DNA of 64,000 nt, from positions 620,001-684,000 of the forward strand of contig NZ_AP024884.1 of NCBI RefSeq assembly GCF_024346955.1. Reading direction: 5' to 3'. Both the position numbers and the translations under genes were made by a program. This DNA comes from Vibrio mangrovi. Its GTDB lineage: Bacteria > Pseudomonadota > Gammaproteobacteria > Enterobacterales > Vibrionaceae. The notes under the pieces are model-generated. The model ran no database searches, had not been told where the DNA came from, and was given only the letters and a program-made list of their open reading frames with translations. Shown here piece by piece: positions 15,055 to 24,224 of this stretch; positions within the stretch are counted from its first letter, which is position 1; each line of letters begins with the position of its first letter.

Positions 15055-15288
15055 ATGGCTTTATGTGTAGAGCAAGGAGAACAGGGATATTTGTACATCT
15101 CCGGCTCTGCCATCAACGAATGTTCATCGTTGGTTGTTTTGACCGTCGATGAATATAAAGCAAATACAGTTCAGCTAAATCCTTCAGAAATTTCTAGTCT
15201 GTTCTTCTTTGCTTTTGGTCTTGTCCTCGTCTCTTACAAAATATCCTGGGTCGTGGGCGTTATGAAAAATCTCATTGGTAAAATATAG
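15055..15288 (+). CDS. Small phage membrane protein, probable minor coat (copy 2)
   Basis: Identical to 6315-6548. Single membrane helix in the C-terminal half, no signal peptide. Confidence 0.55.
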   Translation: MALCVEQGEQGYLYISGSAINECSSLVVLTVDEYKANTVQLNPSEISSLFFFAFGLVLVSYKISWVVGVMKNLIGKI

Positions 15289-15296
15289 GTGGATTT

Positions 15297-15527
15297 ATGT
15301 TCATTCAAAAAATTAAAACTTTCTTGATGGCTTCTTTTGCTATGGCCATTACCGCGCCTGCATTTGCGGAGGATCCTGCAACTTCAAATCCCGTTCAGCA
15401 ATTGATGGACTCCATTGATATTTCAGGAGTCAGTGCGATCGTTGTTTCCTTTGGCGTGCTTATTCTTGGTGTGAAGTTTGGTGAGAAAGGGATCGTCTTT
15501 GCAAAACGTATGATTGGTAAAATCTGA
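15297..15527 (+). CDS. Major coat protein pVIII (copy 2)
   Basis: Identical to 6557-6787: signal peptide ending AFA, acidic mature N-terminus, basic C-terminus. Confidence 0.85.
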   Translation: MFIQKIKTFLMASFAMAITAPAFAEDPATSNPVQQLMDSIDISGVSAIVVSFGVLILGVKFGEKGIVFAKRMIGKI

Positions 15528-15622
15528 TGTATGTTGCGGTTGCCTCCATTCAGTTTTATTGCGTCATTCTGTTTCTGGGGGGACTTTGTGGAATTGCCTG
15601 CGTTATAGGCTTCAGGGGGTAA
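15527..15622 (+). CDS. 31-aa pVII/pIX-like tip protein (copy 2)
   Basis: Identical to 6787-6882, start overlapping the coat gene stop. Confidence 0.65.
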   Translation: MYVAVASIQFYCVILFLGGLCGIACVIGFRG

Positions 15623-15636
15623 CATACCCCTTTTTT
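15616..15636 (+). terminator. Rho-independent terminator after the coat genes (copy 2)
   Basis: GGGGT-AACAT-ACCCC followed by T6, as in copy 1. Confidence 0.8.
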
Positions 15637-15661
15637 ACTTGTTAAACAGAGGACTAATTAC

Positions 15662-17140
15662 ATGATATTGAAAAAGTTCTTCGTTTACTTTTTTATATTG
15701 AATATAGTCATTCTCCCTTTGAAAAAGGCCAATGCGGTTGTTCCTTTAGTTGTGGGTATTGGATATGCGGTTGATGTAGCTGCTCCTATTGCGATTCGCT
15801 ATCTTGCATCTGATATTGCTATTAGTGCCGTTGCCAAAGCTGTACAGGTTTCCAACGCTTACTATTCAGCGACAGCCACAGCTTCTAACGCAAAGTTTCT
15901 GAAATATTTTAAGGGGAAGGCTGCATTAGGAGTTGCTGCATTTGTTGGGGTTCTTGATGCACTTGGTTTATACCTGTCAAATGATAGCTTTTATTCCAAA
16001 GATGAGAGTTCTCAGGATCCCGGGGCAGCCCAACAAGGGTATTTCTGGAGCTCTCCGGATGGCCAACGTTCATCTGGTAGTGAAGTTGCTGATATTCGTA
16101 TTTCAGACCTTAAAGAATCTCATCCAGATAATAATTACATCTATAGAATAGAATCCAGTTCTGACAACTCTATTCGTTATTATTTCTATCGGGTTGATAC
16201 TGATACTCAAGGGAATGTTTCTGAAATTTATACCAGTGCCCGAACAGTATCTCGTCATGAATGTTCTTCGTCAAATGGGGTTGGTGTATCCAGTTGTTCT
16301 TCTGATTTTGATCCTAATTTTGGTTTAAAAGTCGAAGATTCTGATGTGCAGACTTCAGTTCTTGATTATTTATCTTCTCTTGATGAGTCTAAACAGTTGG
16401 AATTTTTTGCTGATCCTGATGGTGTTCTAGATTCAGCTTTGGTTGAAGATCTGACGGTTGACGATGCTCCTCCAATGCTTGATGGTGAGAGTCCTATTCC
16501 CAATATTGGCGATCAGTCATGGTCTGATGCCCATATGATTACAACGGGTGTCGCTCAGTCTTCAGATTCCTCTGCTGCAAATTATGTCCCTCAGGATGAT
16601 TGGGATAATGCCTATTATCTGGCAAATACTGTTGCTAATGGGAATGACTATATTACCGGATTGAATTCTGGTGCAGTTTCTATTCCTGATACAACAGGGA
16701 CGACGCCTAATACCACAACTGGTGAGGGCAGTGTGAAAGTTGATCTTTCCAGTATTGAATCTCGTATTGATACAACGAATTCCCTGAATCAGTCCATTCT
16801 TGAGGAATTTCAGAAGATCAATTCAACAACAACTCAGACTAAAAAGTCATTTGATGAGAGCAACCGTTATTCGTTCTGGACTCCTATTTATCCTAATGGA
16901 TTTGAAGGTGTGTTGAATGCTTTCATTGAAAAAATGAAACAGACTGATGCTTATCAGTTTCTGAGTGGATTTACTTTGAATCTTTCATCTGGAGTCTATC
17001 CGGTGACTGAATTTTGCTTTACTGAACTTGGTTTTGGCTGCTTCGAGTTGAAGCTGGATGCGAATGTCTGGCTGGCAATTAAGTCGATGGTGATCCTTTT
17101 TTCTCTGGTAATGGCAAGACGTATTGTGTTTGGAGGTTAA
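15662..17140 (+). CDS. pIII-like adsorption protein (copy 2)
   Basis: Identical to 6922-8400: signal peptide, Ser/Asp-rich body, C-terminal membrane anchor. Confidence 0.8.
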   Translation: MILKKFFVYFFILNIVILPLKKANAVVPLVVGIGYAVDVAAPIAIRYLASDIAISAVAKAVQVSNAYYSATATASNAKFLKYFKGKAALGVAAFVGVLDALGLYLSNDSFYSKDESSQDPGAAQQGYFWSSPDGQRSSGSEVADIRISDLKESHPDNNYIYRIESSSDNSIRYYFYRVDTDTQGNVSEIYTSARTVSRHECSSSNGVGVSSCSSDFDPNFGLKVEDSDVQTSVLDYLSSLDESKQLEFFADPDGVLDSALVEDLTVDDAPPMLDGESPIPNIGDQSWSDAHMITTGVAQSSDSSAANYVPQDDWDNAYYLANTVANGNDYITGLNSGAVSIPDTTGTTPNTTTGEGSVKVDLSSIESRIDTTNSLNQSILEEFQKINSTTTQTKKSFDESNRYSFWTPIYPNGFEGVLNAFIEKMKQTDAYQFLSGFTLNLSSGVYPVTEFCFTELGFGCFELKLDANVWLAIKSMVILFSLVMARRIVFGG

Positions 17141-17144
17141 TCCT

Positions 17145-17462
17145 ATGCTTAACTGGTTTGTGAACCGTTGGAATGACCTGATAGATATTATTTTCAGTGT
17201 CTTCCTTGATGTCTGGAATTTTTTAGTCGATATCTTCTGTTTTCTCTTTGAAACCATTTTTAATGTGGTCATTTCTTTGGTCTCTGGCCTCGGTACAGCG
17301 TTGTCTTCTGTTTCCGTTCCCCAGTATTTGACTTTTCTTCCTGAGTCGATGCTGAACGTCATGTCTATTGTCGGAATTAACGAAGCATCTGTCATTATTG
17401 TGACCGCATTGATTATCCGGTTTACGTTACAGCTCATTCCTTTTATCCGGCTCGGCTCTTGA
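17145..17462 (+). CDS. pVI/Ace-like minor coat protein (copy 2)
   Basis: Identical to 8405-8722. Confidence 0.75.
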   Translation: MLNWFVNRWNDLIDIIFSVFLDVWNFLVDIFCFLFETIFNVVISLVSGLGTALSSVSVPQYLTFLPESMLNVMSIVGINEASVIIVTALIIRFTLQLIPFIRLGS

Positions 17463-17470
17463 GGTGAATT

Positions 17471-18595
17471 ATGGCTATTACCTTAGTTAAAGGAACTCCC
17501 GGTAGTGGTAAATCCTACGAAACTGTTGTCCATCATATTCTTCCTGTTCTGAAAGATGGCCGGAAGGTAGTGACGAATATCCCGTTGAATATTGAAAGTT
17601 TCTGTATGATTTTAGGGGAGTCGGTCAGAGAACTGATAGAAGTTCATCCTTTTGATTTCAGTGATAGCACTCCGGCACTTGCTCATCCGGATGATTATAT
17701 CCAGTACCAGGACTGGCGAAATGACAAGGGGCAGGGTGTCTTGTTTGTTCTTGATGAATGTCATTATCTGTTTCCCCTTCAGGGGCGCGGTAAAGTGATG
17801 ACTGATCTCGCAGATGCCCAGGTTCGTTTTTTTTCGGGTCATCGTCATTATGGTTTTGATTTCATTTTTCTGACTCAGAGTGACCGGAAGATCAACAAAC
17901 TTATTCGGGAAGATATCGAGATTTGTATTGAAGTCAGGAAAGTTAGAGCTGTAGGAGAAAAATCTTATCGTCGCTCTGTCTACTACTATGGTGATTCCAA
18001 GAAAAATGGGCTGATTGATCAGGGACTGCGGAAATATGAAGATCAATATTTTGTACTGTATAAATCTCATACAAAGACAGAACAGGTGGTTCAGGAAGCT
18101 GGGATTAAAGATGTGAAAAAATGGCATCAAAGCTGGTTCATTCGGTTTGGTATCGCTTTGACTGCATTTGGTGTCTTTTATGTTGGTAAGACACTGACTG
18201 GAATGTTTTCATCACATGATGTTCCTACTGTGGCTACCAGTGAAAAAGCGAAGGCTTCTCCCAGATTAATATCCAGTCCTAAACCACAATTCACCGGCCT
18301 ACCGTTTGGTGATTTTGATATTTATATTGAAGGACATTCCGAATACACCTACCGGGATAAAAAAGATGTCTTCCATATCAGGAAACAGGTTTACTTCTCT
18401 GCCCGTAACAAAGCTAACTTTGAGTTGAACCTTAGACTGGAAGACTTCTATCTTGCCGGATATCAGGTTTCAGTTTATGGCCCCTGTATGGTCAGGCTGA
18501 CATACGGAGATTCAAGCAAGCTTGTTTACTGCCACGGTAAACAACCAAGACCGGAATCCTCTTCAGACCCGGTTCAGAATATAGCATCATTGTAG
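17471..18595 (+). CDS. zot: Zot-family assembly ATPase (copy 2)
   Basis: Identical to 8731-9855, with both Walker motifs and the membrane helix intact. Confidence 0.9.
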   Translation: MAITLVKGTPGSGKSYETVVHHILPVLKDGRKVVTNIPLNIESFCMILGESVRELIEVHPFDFSDSTPALAHPDDYIQYQDWRNDKGQGVLFVLDECHYLFPLQGRGKVMTDLADAQVRFFSGHRHYGFDFIFLTQSDRKINKLIREDIEICIEVRKVRAVGEKSYRRSVYYYGDSKKNGLIDQGLRKYEDQYFVLYKSHTKTEQVVQEAGIKDVKKWHQSWFIRFGIALTAFGVFYVGKTLTGMFSSHDVPTVATSEKAKASPRLISSPKPQFTGLPFGDFDIYIEGHSEYTYRDKKDVFHIRKQVYFSARNKANFELNLRLEDFYLAGYQVSVYGPCMVRLTYGDSSKLVYCHGKQPRPESSSDPVQNIASL

Positions 18596-18913
18596 GCAAG
18601 ATGAATTCAGAAAAGGGGCCCCACGTCCCGTGGGGTTATTGTTTCTGAATTCATTTGCCGTTCTATGGAAAAATGTCTGAAGAGAACTGAAGCTCGATTT
18701 TTACTGCTATATGCTTGCATGTAGAGTAAAAATGAGCAGACAAGCGTAGCGCGTCAGCCTGATGGACAATGATGTTGCAGTACTGCAACTATCAAGCAGT
18801 TTGTCGTTCAACTTAGTTCTGTACATTAAGCATTATTTTGCATATAAAAGTTGCCTAAAAATTTATAGAACTGAAATCACACTGATTTATTTCATTATCT
18901 AAAGAGGTTTTTT
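18596..18913. other. Structured intergenic region, candidate origin (copy 2)
   Basis: Hairpins at 18601-18654, 18692-18738 and 18774-18789 correspond to those of copy 1. Confidence 0.55.
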
Positions 18914-19267
18914 GTGAGTAACAGAGACAAGAAATTATTAAAACGTAAGAGGAAAGCTCAGAAAAACAATAAAGCTAAAAATAAAAATGGTGGGCTATTT
19001 TTTACACCTAAAGGAATTCAGATAATGGAAACTCTTTCGTCTGTTGAAGACATGGATTGTTTCGATATACCTGTTCCAGAAGTTGGCGCATACAAAGATG
19101 ATTTGGATCACTACTTTCGAATTTTATCTGTATCCGAAAGAGATCCTGAGGGGAATTTTATCGTGAGTTACTGCGATATTGTAGATGGTGTTGATATGCC
19201 TTCAGAAAATTTAAGTGCTAATGACTGGATAGAGCTTTCAGTGCTTTGTAGCCCAAAGTTATTGTAA
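18914..19267 (+). CDS. Hypothetical 117-aa protein upstream of the bacteriocin gene (copy 2)
   Basis: Identical to 10174-10527, GTG start, basic N-terminus. Confidence 0.5.
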   Translation: MSNRDKKLLKRKRKAQKNNKAKNKNGGLFFTPKGIQIMETLSSVEDMDCFDIPVPEVGAYKDDLDHYFRILSVSERDPEGNFIVSYCDIVDGVDMPSENLSANDWIELSVLCSPKLL

Positions 19268-19316
19268 AAAATAAAAATTATTTACTTAATTCTTAGTCAG
19301 TAGGCAGGTCTCATTT

Positions 19317-20612
19317 ATGTCATCGAAAGACGGTAAGATTGTTTGGTGGGTTAAAGCAACAAAGGTCGCAGCAGAACCTAAAATTATCCACTGGACACCT
19401 AAAACAATCCCGAATCCGGATAGCCCGGAACCCGCAGAGAAAGCCCAATCGCTCACGCTCAAAGAACGTCTTGAAAAACAGCGGCTGGAGAATATCAAGG
19501 CGAATGATAAAGCATTTGAAGAAGTGCAGCACAATCAGCAACTCAAACGCTTTGCTAAATCGCTATCAATCCCTTCAGGTACTTGTGACATCGGTACACA
19601 ACGAGAGCCGTTGTCTTCGATTGGTCAGTATGCCGCTTATACGGCATCGCTTAACAATGGTATAGCAGAAGCGGGCAGTGTATCCCGTGTTGCAGGCCAG
19701 GCGCTGGCTGAAATTGAAGGAATGGCTGTCCGGCTGATTGGTCTGGCTCCAGCCGCTGCGACTGTGGTGTTAGGTGTATTAATCCCCAATCAACTGGCAG
19801 ACGGCACTTTGTATAAGGAATCAGAAATCCGACACAAATCAAAGGTGAAAACAAATATTCGTTTAGGGGCGGATGATAACGGCCAGCTCTATGGCTACCA
19901 TGTCAACGGTACAGACATCCCAAGGCGTAGTGTTCGTCAGCAAGGTGATAAATTCGTTGTGGATTTAGAGCCGGGGATCACGATTGAGTGGGTGCCGGCT
20001 AGCGGAGATTTTGGCGGTAAACCGATCCTTGTTAATCCGATCCCGGACATGGAAAAGCTGGATGTCTGGGTGCATCCACAGGTCGATCAGGGTAAAGAGT
20101 TTGAAAAAACTTACATTACCCCGATTGAGGATACCGACCTAAAAGATTACATTCTGACATTCCCGGCAGATACCGGACTACCTCCGTTATATGTGGTTTA
20201 TAAAGAAAGCCCCCGGAATGAATCGGGTGTTGTGACCGGGAACGGTGAAGATGTAACTGGCTTATGGCTGGAAGCAGCCGGAAAAGAGTTAGGTTCTCCG
20301 GTGCCATCACAAATTGCGGATAATCTCAGAGGTCGAGAGTTCAGTAGTTTTGACAGCTTCCGGAAAGCGTTCTGGCTGGCTATAAGTGAAGATGAAAATC
20401 TAATGTCGCAGTTTAATCGAAATAACCAAAAGAAAATTAGAGCAGGAAAAGCGCCGTTTGCTCCACAGGATCAGAAGTATGGTGAAACAATGAGATTTGA
20501 GATTCACCACATAGAAGAAATACAACATGGCGGTGCCGTCTATGATGTTGATAATATGAGAGTCGTTACCCCTAAGAATCATAAGAGAATCCATTATGGA
20601 GATAAGCAATGA
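19317..20612 (+). CDS. S-type pyocin/colicin E9-like HNH DNase toxin (copy 2)
   Basis: Identical to 10577-11872. No mutation of the HNH residues distinguishes the copies, so both toxins should be functional. Confidence 0.9.
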   Translation: MSSKDGKIVWWVKATKVAAEPKIIHWTPKTIPNPDSPEPAEKAQSLTLKERLEKQRLENIKANDKAFEEVQHNQQLKRFAKSLSIPSGTCDIGTQREPLSSIGQYAAYTASLNNGIAEAGSVSRVAGQALAEIEGMAVRLIGLAPAAATVVLGVLIPNQLADGTLYKESEIRHKSKVKTNIRLGADDNGQLYGYHVNGTDIPRRSVRQQGDKFVVDLEPGITIEWVPASGDFGGKPILVNPIPDMEKLDVWVHPQVDQGKEFEKTYITPIEDTDLKDYILTFPADTGLPPLYVVYKESPRNESGVVTGNGEDVTGLWLEAAGKELGSPVPSQIADNLRGREFSSFDSFRKAFWLAISEDENLMSQFNRNNQKKIRAGKAPFAPQDQKYGETMRFEIHHIEEIQHGGAVYDVDNMRVVTPKNHKRIHYGDKQ

Positions 20613-20866
20613 TGCAGTTTAAGAACAATCTCTCTGAGTATACGGAACAAGAATTTACTCAGTTTGTTGAACTTATTTGTGATAATGAATTGTCTGAATC
20701 GGAAGAAGATAAACTGGTTAGTCACTTTTCAAAGATAGTTGATCACCCAGATGGTACAGATTTAATCTTTTGGCCTAAGGATGGTCAGGATGATTCTCCA
20801 AAAGGCATTGTTGCTGAGGTTAAACGATGGCGAACGTCACAGGGTTTGCCATGCTTTAAGGACTGA
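20609..20866 (+). CDS. Im9-like colicin DNase immunity protein (copy 2)
   Basis: Identical to 11869-12126 and overlapping the toxin stop codon in the same way. Confidence 0.9.
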   Translation: MMQFKNNLSEYTEQEFTQFVELICDNELSESEEDKLVSHFSKIVDHPDGTDLIFWPKDGQDDSPKGIVAEVKRWRTSQGLPCFKD

Positions 20867-20881
20867 TTCAGTCTTTTTTTT
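20861..20881 (+). terminator. Terminator of the toxin-immunity operon at the right prophage edge
   Basis: Same stem as at 12121 but followed by eight Ts instead of five. This longer T-run may be the ancestral form in which the duplication broke. Confidence 0.65.
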
Positions 20882-20892
20882 AAATTCCTCAT

Positions 20893-20920
20893 AGTGCGCA
20901 TTATGTACGTTATGTTAAAT
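20893..20920 (+). other. dif: Chromosomal dif site (XerCD resolution site, attR)
   Basis: The 28 bp comprise XerC arm AGTGCGCATTA, 6-bp centre TGTACG and XerD arm TTATGTTAAAT. They equal V. cholerae dif1 as I remember it, except for one base in the centre. This marks the replication terminus of a Vibrio main chromosome. The intact site right of the prophage shows that the insertion recreated a working dif, as with CTXphi. Confidence 0.9.
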
Positions 20921-21016
20921 AATATTTATTATACATATTATAATATTCAATCCATTGCCCTTCGTTTCTGTCTTTTGACAAAGCGGGTTTGTTTCCTCTT
21001 CTACTTTTAGAATACA

Positions 21017-21039
21017 GAGCGTGGTAATTAACCACGCTC
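21017..21039 (-). terminator. Stem-loop after the alcohol dehydrogenase gene
   Basis: A 9-bp perfect stem GAGCGTGGT/ACCACGCTC with a 5-base loop lies 19 bp past the stop codon. There is no clean U-tract, so termination is likely but not certain. Confidence 0.5.
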
Positions 21040-21057
21040 CTACGATTGTCTGACGGT

Positions 21058-22203
21058 TTACTCTCCGTAATAGCTTTTACGGTATAAGTTTGTTACATCC
21101 TCGACTGTCGGTTGACCTGGATTTGTCAGTGTACATGGGTCGCCATGAGCTCGTTTACTCATCCTTGCCAGAACTTCAGTAAACTTCTCTTCATTAAAAT
21201 CAACTTCATCGCAATCTTTAAAACATGTCGGAATATTCAGCGCTCTGTTGAGTTCTCTGACGGTTTCAGCCAAATCATTGATGCCGAGCACATTTTCAAC
21301 TAATTGATATTTATTAGTATATTGTTTATTGAAATCAATAATATAAGGAAGAAGAATTGCATTTGCCAGACCATGTGTGACACCAAACTCCCCACCAATC
21401 TTATGGGCCAGTGAATGTACCAGTCCCAGAGATGCATTGGTAAATGCCATTCCAGCTAATGCAGAGGCATTGTGCATGTTATAGCGCGCTTCTTTATGAG
21501 TTGGTTCTTTGTAAGCTGTCTCAATATTGTCTATGACAAGTCTGATTGCTTCTATCGAGTAAGGATCTGTGAATGATGTTGCGGCTGTAGACGCTAAAGC
21601 TTCCGCAGCATGAGTCAAAACGTCCATTCCGGTATTTGCTGTAATATGAGCAGGCATGGTTTCAGGAAGTTTCGGATCCAGAATCGCAATATCAGGCACC
21701 ATATCGGCAGCAACAATCGGATATTTTATGTGATTCTCGGTATCGGTAATTACTGAGAATGCGGTGATTTCAGATGCAGTACCGCTTGTTGATGGAATAG
21801 CAATAAACTTTGCTTTTTGCCGTAGCGCAGGCATAGAGCCGACTTCAATAATGTCCTCAAATTTCAAATGAGGATGTTCATAGAAACACCACATCACTTT
21901 AGCAGCATCAAGTGCAGAACCTCCGCCAATAGCCACAATCCAGTCAGGTTCAAAATTGATCATTGCTTCAGCACCACGCCATACGGTTTTCACCGATGGA
22001 TTCGGCTCAACGCCATCAATAATAATGCTACTAATACCAGCCTGAGACAAATAATCCTGGCACTGATCTAAAAAGCCAAATTTTTTCATTGAGCTTCCGC
22101 CAGTGACAATGACAGCTTTTTTGCCCTGTAGCTTTGCCAATTCAGCTAAAGCCCCTTCTCCATAGACAATGTCCCGGGGCACTGAAAATCTCATGATGCT
22201 CAT
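21058..22203 (-). CDS. Iron-containing alcohol dehydrogenase
   Basis: This 381-aa protein is of usual length for the Fe-ADH family (group III). It has the dinucleotide-binding GGGSALDAAK motif at about 95-104 and the metal-binding region GLVHSLAHKIGG...THG at about 260-280, where the His residues bind iron together with an upstream Asp (NTGMDVLTHAAEA). It interconverts alcohols and aldehydes with NAD(P). The substrate cannot be told; fermentative butanol or ethanol dehydrogenases are the closest type. MRFSV, three codons in, is an alternative start. It is monocistronic and reads towards dif. Confidence 0.9.
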   Translation of the reverse strand: MSIMRFSVPRDIVYGEGALAELAKLQGKKAVIVTGGSSMKKFGFLDQCQDYLSQAGISSIIIDGVEPNPSVKTVWRGAEAMINFEPDWIVAIGGGSALDAAKVMWCFYEHPHLKFEDIIEVGSMPALRQKAKFIAIPSTSGTASEITAFSVITDTENHIKYPIVAADMVPDIAILDPKLPETMPAHITANTGMDVLTHAAEALASTAATSFTDPYSIEAIRLVIDNIETAYKEPTHKEARYNMHNASALAGMAFTNASLGLVHSLAHKIGGEFGVTHGLANAILLPYIIDFNKQYTNKYQLVENVLGINDLAETVRELNRALNIPTCFKDCDEVDFNEEKFTEVLARMSKRAHGDPCTLTNPGQPTVEDVTNLYRKSYYGE

Positions 22204-22410
22204 AGTTATCTCCTATATGTTTTCATATGAAAATGTGACTAGGCATACAATATGCTCACAGACGCACTGAAATACTGACATGAGTCATTAATAAGCAAGA
22301 AAGTTTATATAGATGAGGTAACTATATATTTTTTATACAGACAGGTGGAAAAATGGGTCACAGAGTGTTCGACCAGAGAAGGTAATAAAACGTAGTGGTG
22401 TTTCTGAGAA

Positions 22411-22453
22411 AGAAAGAGAAGCCTAAATGTGACGCTGTCACCAAAAGGCTTCT
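22411..22453 (-). terminator. Terminator after yciH
   Basis: On the minus strand AGAAGCC and GGCTTCT form a stem enclosing a second dyad (GTGAC/GTCAC), followed by the T-rich CTTTCTTTC. Confidence 0.55.
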
Positions 22454-22464
22454 TTACATAGCTT

Positions 22465-22776
22465 TTAACCACCGGCGAGTTTGACAGTATGGCCTTTCTT
22501 TTCCAGAAAGACTTTAATTTTATCCCGGTCATCTCCTTGTATCTCAATATGACCATCTTTGACTGAGCCACCACAACCACAGTGTTTTTTTAACTCGGCG
22601 GCTAAGAGTTTTAATGCTGTATCTTCAAGATCAAGGCCAGTAATAATACAGACACCTTTGCCTTTTCGTCCTTTGGTCTGTCTTTGAATCCGAACGATTC
22701 CATCTCCTTTTGGTCTTGGAGCTTGTGGTTCTTCTGGTTTAATTCGGCCAACTTCTGTGGAATATACTAATGTCAT
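22465..22776 (-). CDS. yciH: SUI1/eIF1-family translation factor YciH
   Basis: This is a 103-aa protein starting at the ATG at 22776; a TTG two codons earlier is less likely. The C-terminal half has the SUI1 fold (GKGVCIITGLDL, KKHCGCGGSVKDG, IEIQGD, KVFLEKKGHTVKLAGG). The first part is basic and Pro-rich. YciH affects start-codon fidelity in initiation complexes in E. coli. It follows the gene at 22783 with only 6 bp between them, so they form a two-gene operon. Confidence 0.9.
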   Translation of the reverse strand: MTLVYSTEVGRIKPEEPQAPRPKGDGIVRIQRQTKGRKGKGVCIITGLDLEDTALKLLAAELKKHCGCGGSVKDGHIEIQGDDRDKIKVFLEKKGHTVKLAGG

Positions 22777-22782
22777 GTTCAA

Positions 22783-23157
22783 TTACTTCTTTGCTGCTGC
22801 TTTAGCCTGGCGGAGTTCCAGGATTGTTTTTTCGATGTGTTTTTCAATGGCGAGTTTAGAGCCTTTAATCAGCCGTCCGTTAAATATACAGTACCAGCCG
22901 TTTGGCTCACCGGTATCATTCTTTAAGGTAAAGCCGGCAAACTGTTCTTGCATACCTGTGGCTTGTTCTCTTTTTGCCTCTACGGCAGAGAATTCTTTCG
23001 GATCAATAATTGAGGCGGTGTCACACCACCAGTCAATACTCTTCTTTACGGCAGCTTTATTGCCGGAAAGAATATGATTCTTTATTTTTACTTGCCAGAC
23101 CTCTGTGGATTGACCGGCAGATTTAAGGGTGAACCCTCGGTATGTTGCAACAGCCAT
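22783..23157 (-). CDS. Small conserved Vibrio protein, DUF3319-like
   Basis: This 124-aa protein includes YRGFTLKS near the start and VKIKNHILSGN...AVKKSIDWWCDTASI, which I associate with the DUF3319 family of vibrios, function unknown. The same theme recurs in the second half (FTLKNDTGEPNGWYCIFNGRLIKGSKLAIEKHIEK), so the protein looks like two copies of one small unit. It is cytoplasmic with no membrane segment, and is the first gene of an operon with yciH. Confidence 0.65.
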   Translation of the reverse strand: MAVATYRGFTLKSAGQSTEVWQVKIKNHILSGNKAAVKKSIDWWCDTASIIDPKEFSAVEAKREQATGMQEQFAGFTLKNDTGEPNGWYCIFNGRLIKGSKLAIEKHIEKTILELRQAKAAAKK

Positions 23158-23258
23158 AGTCTACTCAGCCCTTTTATGTCTTTTTAATATAATATTAATT
23201 GTAATCGGCATGTGATCAAGTATATTTAGAACTAATTATCTAGTTATAGTGCATTAGT

Positions 23259-24224
23259 ATGTTGAAAAAACAAATCTTAATCACAAAAAAGACAATAATC
23301 GAAGATTATGCAAAACAACTTTGCTCTTTTATTCATAAAGATAACTTAAATGAGCTGACACAATATCAGTACTCAAACAGCTCATTGCTTGCAATGGTCA
23401 AGGACTGGAATATCTTTGTCGAATTCTGTCAGAATCAACAAGTCATGCCCTTCCCTGCTTCTCCGAATACAATACGTCTTTTTCTTGAAAAAGAGTCCCA
23501 GACAAGAAAATTTTCGACTTTACGGCGTTACACTGTCACTATTACTGTACTCCATAAACTTATAGGATATCCTGATCCGATTGCTCATCATGAGGTTCGC
23601 CTACTCTTGATGTCATTGAGGTTAGAAAAGAAAGGTGATAATGCTCAGGCAGATGCATTCAGTTTAGAACACCTTGAACAATTAGATGAATTACTCTCAA
23701 ATTCGGAAGATATAAAAGATATCCGGGATTTGGCAATCTACTATTTGATGTTTGAGTGTATTCTCAAACGAGCTGAGCTCAGAGAATTGAATATCGGGCA
23801 GCTTTCTCTGGAATCGGAATCAGTCGTCTTGGTTCATCTGCGGGACAATCACTATCAACTCTCGCCTCAGGCCTCGCAAGCAATTCAACGCTGGTGTAAT
23901 CTTATCGATACACTGACCTCTTCCTACGTTTTCCGAGCTATCGATCGTCACCAGAATATTGGTGCTGAAAAGTTAAATGATTCCTCAATCTATCGGATTT
24001 TAAGAAATGCAGGAGAACGTCTTGGGATTGCTCACCTGAAATTTTCAGGCCAGTCCACTCGTATTGGAGCCACCCAAGAGCTATATAAGCAGGGAATGAA
24101 AATTAAAGAAATTCAGTCATTCGGACGCTGGCAAAGTCCAGTGATGCCTTCTCAGTATGTCGGAAAGCATCACCAGGCTGAAATTGCAATCCAGCAGTTT
24201 AAATCGTTTAAACCCTGGAAATAG
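23259..24224 (+). CDS. Tyrosine recombinase/integrase-like protein with altered HxxR box
   Basis: This 321-aa protein has a SAM-like N-terminal domain (to about 120) and a catalytic domain. I see box I Arg in LKRAELRELN, box II Arg in SGQSTRIGAT, the GRW motif and a C-terminal Tyr in SQYVGKH. The His normally three residues before the second Arg (HxxR) is Gln here. No phage or element borders are evident beside it, and the gene overlaps the end of ddl by 17 bp tail to tail. It may be a domesticated recombinase, either weakly active or acting on its own site. Confidence 0.75.
   Translation: MLKKQILITKKTIIEDYAKQLCSFIHKDNLNELTQYQYSNSSLLAMVKDWNIFVEFCQNQQVMPFPASPNTIRLFLEKESQTRKFSTLRRYTVTITVLHKLIGYPDPIAHHEVRLLLMSLRLEKKGDNAQADAFSLEHLEQLDELLSNSEDIKDIRDLAIYYLMFECILKRAELRELNIGQLSLESESVVLVHLRDNHYQLSPQASQAIQRWCNLIDTLTSSYVFRAIDRHQNIGAEKLNDSSIYRILRNAGERLGIAHLKFSGQSTRIGATQELYKQGMKIKEIQSFGRWQSPVMPSQYVGKHHQAEIAIQQFKSFKPWK

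Larger units (their letters stand above)
12139..20878. repeat. Tandem phage core unit, copy 2 (8,740 bp)
   Basis: Same orientation and, by comparison of all encoded proteins and many flanking stretches, the same sequence as copy 1 at an offset of 8,740. Complete identity means the duplication is very recent or kept uniform by recombination. It could also be an assembly artefact of a circular or multimeric form. The right side runs into T8, 11 bp of unique sequence and the dif site. Confidence 0.95.
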
